A DNA stretch of 64,000 nt from Chrysogorgia sp. JL179-B06 (taxonomy: Eukaryota; Cnidaria; Anthozoa; Scleralcyonacea; Chrysogorgiidae). The DNA is taken from positions 146,501-210,500 of the forward strand of contig JAYKKM010000049.1 of the NCBI GenBank assembly GCA_035772405.1, read 5' to 3'. Below, piece by piece: positions 27,001 to 33,000 of this stretch. The notes under the pieces were generated by a model. That model searched no databases, was not told the DNA's origin, and saw only the letters and a program-made list of their open reading frames with translations. Positions within the stretch are counted from its first letter, which is position 1, and every line of letters begins with the position of its first letter. A program made the translations under genes and the position numbers.

Positions 27001-30000
27001 AGGGAGGGAGGGAGGGAGCGAGTGCGGATGGATGGATGGATGGCGAATGAGTTCAACTCTTTCGTTTTAAAAATTAATTATTTTCTTATCACATTTTGTT
27101 TAAAGGAACCTGTTTTACAGTCGCTTGATTTTTATACTTTACCAACAAATAGTCTCATTGAGATGTATGAGGCCGTACAAATGCGGGTAAGGTGGCTATG
27201 TATGTATAGATACATATAGTTGGCTTCTTGCTGTTTAGATATCACATTTACATATATACATTTAGATCACAAAATTCAGACTGAGTACATTTAGATCACA
27301 TAAATCGCTACAGTACTCTATATTTAAGATACATCTTCAGAAAAGCCCGACAGGTTTCACTGTTTTTTCTTAACGCCCTGATTTTTCAATAAGGAATTTA
27401 TCATATGGCTTTTGGTTCACTTTCACGTTTACCTTACCCCTTCGCTAGTCCGTTTTGCTTCATTTTATACCAGTTAGGCATTTATTTCCTGTGGTTTTAG
27501 ATGAATAACTCTCTTTTATTTTTATTACTTTATTCATACCTTATTCTAAAGATTTGGTTGTGGTCGTATACAGCTTACAAAACATTCAGAAAAACTAAAA
27601 CATTTTGATAATATTGACAACATTGTAATTTTGCCATGGATATAATAAATAAGTAATCATATGATTTTGCTCGTGCAATTGAGGATTTACACTACTTGTG
27701 ATATTTGAAAATTTTGCACAATTATCACTCGCCTAACGGCTCGTGCAATTTTGGCACAATTTTCAAAGATCACTCCTACAGGTAGTGTAAATCCTTAATT
27801 GCACTCGCTGTCATGTAATCCTATATTTATTAGAGGTTGTTTATGTTTATTACGTCTGCTGTTAATTAAGAATGAAAGTGTGGGGAGAACGACGCAAGAC
27901 TCCGACATACGTGTGCTAACGAGATATCAAAAACCTTCGGAGGTTCTTATCGGAAGACTCCGTATTGAACTTCACTCCGAGAGTCCTTATTTCAGTGGTG
28001 GTCGCTTTGTCGAGTGCGTTGTTGATCAAATTCGATACGAAGGGAATCTGAAACTTGGTATTTGTGTTAGTCCAAATTCGTGTGACGAAGATAGTGCTGT
28101 TATACTAGGTGAGCCCTCATTGTTCCCTTCTTACCTTTCTGATCCCTTACCTTTCTGATCCCTTCATACCTTTCTGATCCCTTCTTACCTTTCTGATCCT
28201 TTCATACCTTTCTGTTCCCTTCATACCTTTCTGTTCCTTCATACCTTTCTGATCCCTTCGTACCTTTCTGTTCCTTCTTACCTTTCTGATCCCTTCTTAC
28301 CTTTCTGATCCTTTCTTACCTTTCTGATCCCTTCTTACCTTTCTGATCCCTTCTTACCTTTCTGATCCCTTCATACCTTTCTGATCCCTTCATACCTTTC
28401 TGATCCCTTCATACCTTTCTGATCCCTTCTTACCTTTCTGATCCCGTCTTATCTTTCTGATCAGTTCTTACCTTTCTGATTCTTTAATACCTTTCTGATC
28501 CCTTCATACCTTTCTGATCCCTTCATACCATTCTGATCCCTTCTTACCTTTCTGATCCCTTCTTACCTTTCTGATCCCTTCTTACCTTTCTGATCCCTTA
28601 CCTTTCTGATCCCTTCATACCTTTCTGATCCCTTCTTACCTTTCTGATCCCTTCCTACCTTTCTGATCCCTTCATACCTTTCTGATCCCTTCTTACCTTT
28701 CTGATCCCTTCATACCTTTCTGATCCCTTCTTACCTTTCTGATCCCTTCTTACCTTTCTGATCCCTTCTTACCTTTCTGATCCCTTCTTACCTTTCTGAT
28801 CCCTTCTTACCTTTCTGATCCCTTCATACCTTTCTGATCCCTTCATACCTTTCTGATCCCTTCATACCTTTCTGATCCCTTCTTACCTTTCTGATCCCGT
28901 CTTATCTTTCTGATCAGTTCTTACCTTTCTGATTCTTTAATACCTTTCTGATCCTTTCATACCTTTCTGATCCTTTCATACCTTTCTGATCCCTTCTTAC
29001 CTTTCTGATCCCTTCTTACCTTTCTGATCCCATCATACCTTTCTGATCCCTTCATACCTTTCTGGTCCCTTCTTACCTTTCTGATCCCTTCTTACCTTTC
29101 TGATCCCTTCTTACCTTTCTGATCCCTTACCTTTCTGATCCCTTCATACCTTTCTGATCCCTTCTTACCTTTCTGATCCCTTCCTACCTTTCTGATCCCT
29201 TCATACCTTTCTGATCCCTTCTTACCTTTCTGATCCCTTCATACCTTTCTGATCCCTTCTTACCTTTCTGATCCCTTCTTACCTTTCTGATCCCTTCTTA
29301 CCTTTCTGATCCCTTCTTACCTTTCTGATTCCTTCATACCTTTCTGATCCCTTCTTACCTTTCTGATCCCTTCTTACCTTTCTGATCCCTTCTTACCTTT
29401 CTGATTCCTTCATACCTTTCTGATCCCTTCTTACTTTTCTGATCCCTTCATACCTTTCTGATCCCTTCATACCTTTCTGATCCCTTCATACCTTTCTGAT
29501 CCCTTCATACCTTTCTGATCCCTTCTTACCTTTCTGATCCCGTCTTATCTTTCTGATCAGTTCTTACCTTTCTGATTCTTTAATACCTTTCTGATCCTTT
29601 CATACCTTTCTGATCCCTTCTTACCTTTCTGATCCCTTCTTACCTTTCTGATCCCTTCATACCTTTCTGATCCCTTCATACCTTTCTGATCCCTTCTTAC
29701 CTTTCTGATCCCTTCTTACCTTTCTGATCCCTTCATACCTTTCTGATCCCTTCATACCTTTCTGATCCCTTCATACCTTTCTGATCCCTTCATACCTTTC
29801 TGATCCCTTCTTACCTTTCTGATCCCTTCTTACCTTTCTGATCCCTTCTTACCTTTCTGATCCCTTCTTACCTTTCTGATCCCTTCTTACCTTTCTGATC
29901 CCTTCATACCTTTCTGATCCCTTCATACCTTTCTGATCCCTTCATACCTTTCTGATCCCTTCTTACCTTTCTGATCCCGTCTTATCTTTCTGATCAGTTC

Positions 30001-33000
30001 TTACCTTTCTGATTCTTTAATACCTTTCTGATCCTTTCATACCTTTCTGATCCCTTCTTACCTTTCTGATCCCTTCTTACCTTTCTGATCCCTTCATACC
30101 TTTCTGATCCCTTCATACCTTTCTGATCCCTTCTTACCTTTCTGATCCCTTCTTACCTTTCTGATCCCTTCTTACCTTTCTGATCCCTTCTTACCTTTAT
30201 GATCCCTTCATACCTTTCTGATTCCTTCATACCTTTCTGATCCCTTCTTACCTTTCTGATCCCTTCATACCTTTCTGATCCCTTCATACCTTTCTGATCC
30301 CTTCATACCTTTCTGATCCCTTCATACCTTTCTGATCCCTTCTTACCTTTCTGATCCCGTCTTATCTTTCTGATCAGTTCTTACCTTTCTGATTCTTTAA
30401 TACCTTTCTGATCCTTTCATACCTTACTGATCCCTTCTTACCTTTCTGATCCCTTCTTACCTTTCTGATCCCTTCATACCTTTCTGATCCCTTCATACCT
30501 TTCTGATCCCTTCTTACCTTTCTGATCCCTTCTTACCTTTCTGATCCCTTCTTACCTTTCTGATCCCTTCATACCTTTCTGATCCCTTCTTACCTTTCTG
30601 ATCCCTTCATACCTTTCTGATCCCTTCTTACCTTTCTGATCCCTTCTTACCTTTCTGATCCCTTCTTACCTTTCTGATCCCTTCTTACCTTTCTGATCCC
30701 TTCTTACCTTTCTGATCCCTTCTTACCTTTCTGATCCCTTCTTACCTTTCTGATCCCTTCTTACCTTTCTGATCCCTTCTTACCTTTCTGATTCCTTCAT
30801 ACCTTTCTGATCCCTTCTTACCTTTCTGATCCCTTCTTACCTTTCTGATCCCTTCTTACCTTTCTGATCCCTTCTTACTCTTACCTTCATACCTTCTGAT
30901 CCCTTCTTACCTTTCTGATCCCTTCATACCTTTCTGATCCCTTCATACCTTTCTGATCGATTTATACCTTTCTGATCCCTTCTTATCTTTCTGATCAGCT
31001 CTTACCTTTCTGATTCTTTAATACCTTTCTGATCCTTTTATACCTTTCTGATCCCTTCTCGCCTTTCTGATCCCTTCTTACCTTTCTGATCCCTTCTTAC
31101 CTTTCTGATCCCTTCATACCTTTATGATCCCTTCTTACCTTTCTGATCCCTTCTTACCTTTCTGATCCCTTCTTACCTTTCTGATCCCTTCTTACCTTTC
31201 TGGTCCCTTCATACCTTTCTGATCCCTTACCTTTCTGATCCCTTCTTACCTTTCTGATCCCTTCTTACCTTTCTGATCCCTTCTTACCTTTCTGATCCCT
31301 TCTTACCTTTCTGATTCCTTCATACCTTTCTGATCCCTTCTTACCTTTCTGATCCCTTCTTACCTTTCTGATCCCTTCTTACCTTTCTGATTCCTTCATA
31401 CCTTTCTGATCCCTTCTTACCTTTCTGATCCCTTCATACCTTTCTGATCCCTTCATACCTTTCTGATCGATTTATACCTTTCTGATCCCTTCTTATCTTT
31501 CTGATCAGCTCTTACCTTTCTGATTCTTTAATACCTTTCTGATCCTTTTATACCTTTCTGATCCCTTCTTACCTTTCTGATCCCTTCTTACCTTTCTGAT
31601 CCCTTCTTACCTTTCTGATCCCTTCATACCTTTCTGATCCCTTCATACCTTTCTGATCTCTTCTTACCTTTCTGATCCCTTCTTACCTTTCTGATCCCTT
31701 CATACCTTTCTGATCCCTTCATACCTTTCTGATCCCTTCTTACCTTTCTGATTCCTTCATACCTTTCGGATCCCTTCTTACTTTCTGATCCCTTCATACC
31801 TTTCTGATCCCTTCTTACCTTTCTGACGCCTTCTTACCTTTCTGATCCCTTTTTACCTTTCTGATCCCTTCATACCTTACTGTTCCCTTCTTACATTTTG
31901 TTTAAAGTGCCTATAATTCTGAGAAGAAATGTAATATATCGTCTCAGACAAAAACTTTATCTTCACAGAGTTTTTCACTGTCAAACTCACCGGATGTGAC
32001 GTCTACCAAGGAATTGCAAACTGGTTTTCTTTTGTTTCATTTCACAAGTATTCCTGGTAGACGTCACATTCAGTAACTTTGACAGTGAAAAACTCCATGA
32101 AGATAACATTTTTGTCTGAGAAGACATTACATTTCTTCTCAGAATGTTCCAAATATCAAAAATATATTAAATCCCTGTACAAGTTATAGGCACTTTAAGA
32201 ACATGTTCATGGATACACGCGGGAAATTGGCAGAGCATAAAGAACGCGTAAGACTCTCGCTTTTTGGGAGCTCTGCCAATTTCCCAAGTTCATCCGTTGC
32301 ATCGCTTAATGGAGCACGCTCGATAGCCAATCAGAAGCTGCGTTATATTGAATCTATATTCTACTTCCTTTTCACAAAATACGACTTCGTTCTTTCAGGT
32401 CAATATCTCTTGGACAAAGACATCATTTGTGTATTCGGCAAAATTGTTGCGAACATGTCGGAGGATTCTCAAGAGCCCAACGACGATGACTTAGATGAAG
32501 AGTTAGAACGTCACAGCAGGCTAGGCAGCCGTGTGATTATCCCAGAAAGAAAATCACCTTATACCACTATCAATCAAATTCCAGTATTCAAAGAATGTCG
32601 TGGTGAGTATTATAGGCTCTTCCAGTCCTAGAGAAAAGATGGTTTCATATTGTTTTCCAGTGCCCCTAACCTCAACATTTTTTATTGTCTATTAACTTTT
32701 AAAATGATAAAGTTACTACTTTTGAAGATTTTCGTTTCTTCGCTTTCTTTTTGAGATATATTTATCACTTATTTACTGAGACCGAGGAAAACAGTGTGTT
32801 TTGTGGACCCGAGACCGCCGTCGAGACCGCCGTCGAGACCGCCGTTGACGCGCATGCGCACTGCACCCATTCTATTGTGGACCGGTCAATAAATGTTCTG
32901 TTATGGACCGGTTGCCTCGTTGCCAGGGCAATGCAGTAAACACGACGTTTTGCGGACCGGCACGTGATACGCTTTTGTCCAATCGGAAAACAGAAAAATT

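Noticed and set aside
26589..27219. KEGRKEGR and LPSFLPSF frames (also at 59066-59708)
   Set aside because: Translation of a GGAA microsatellite in a short intron.
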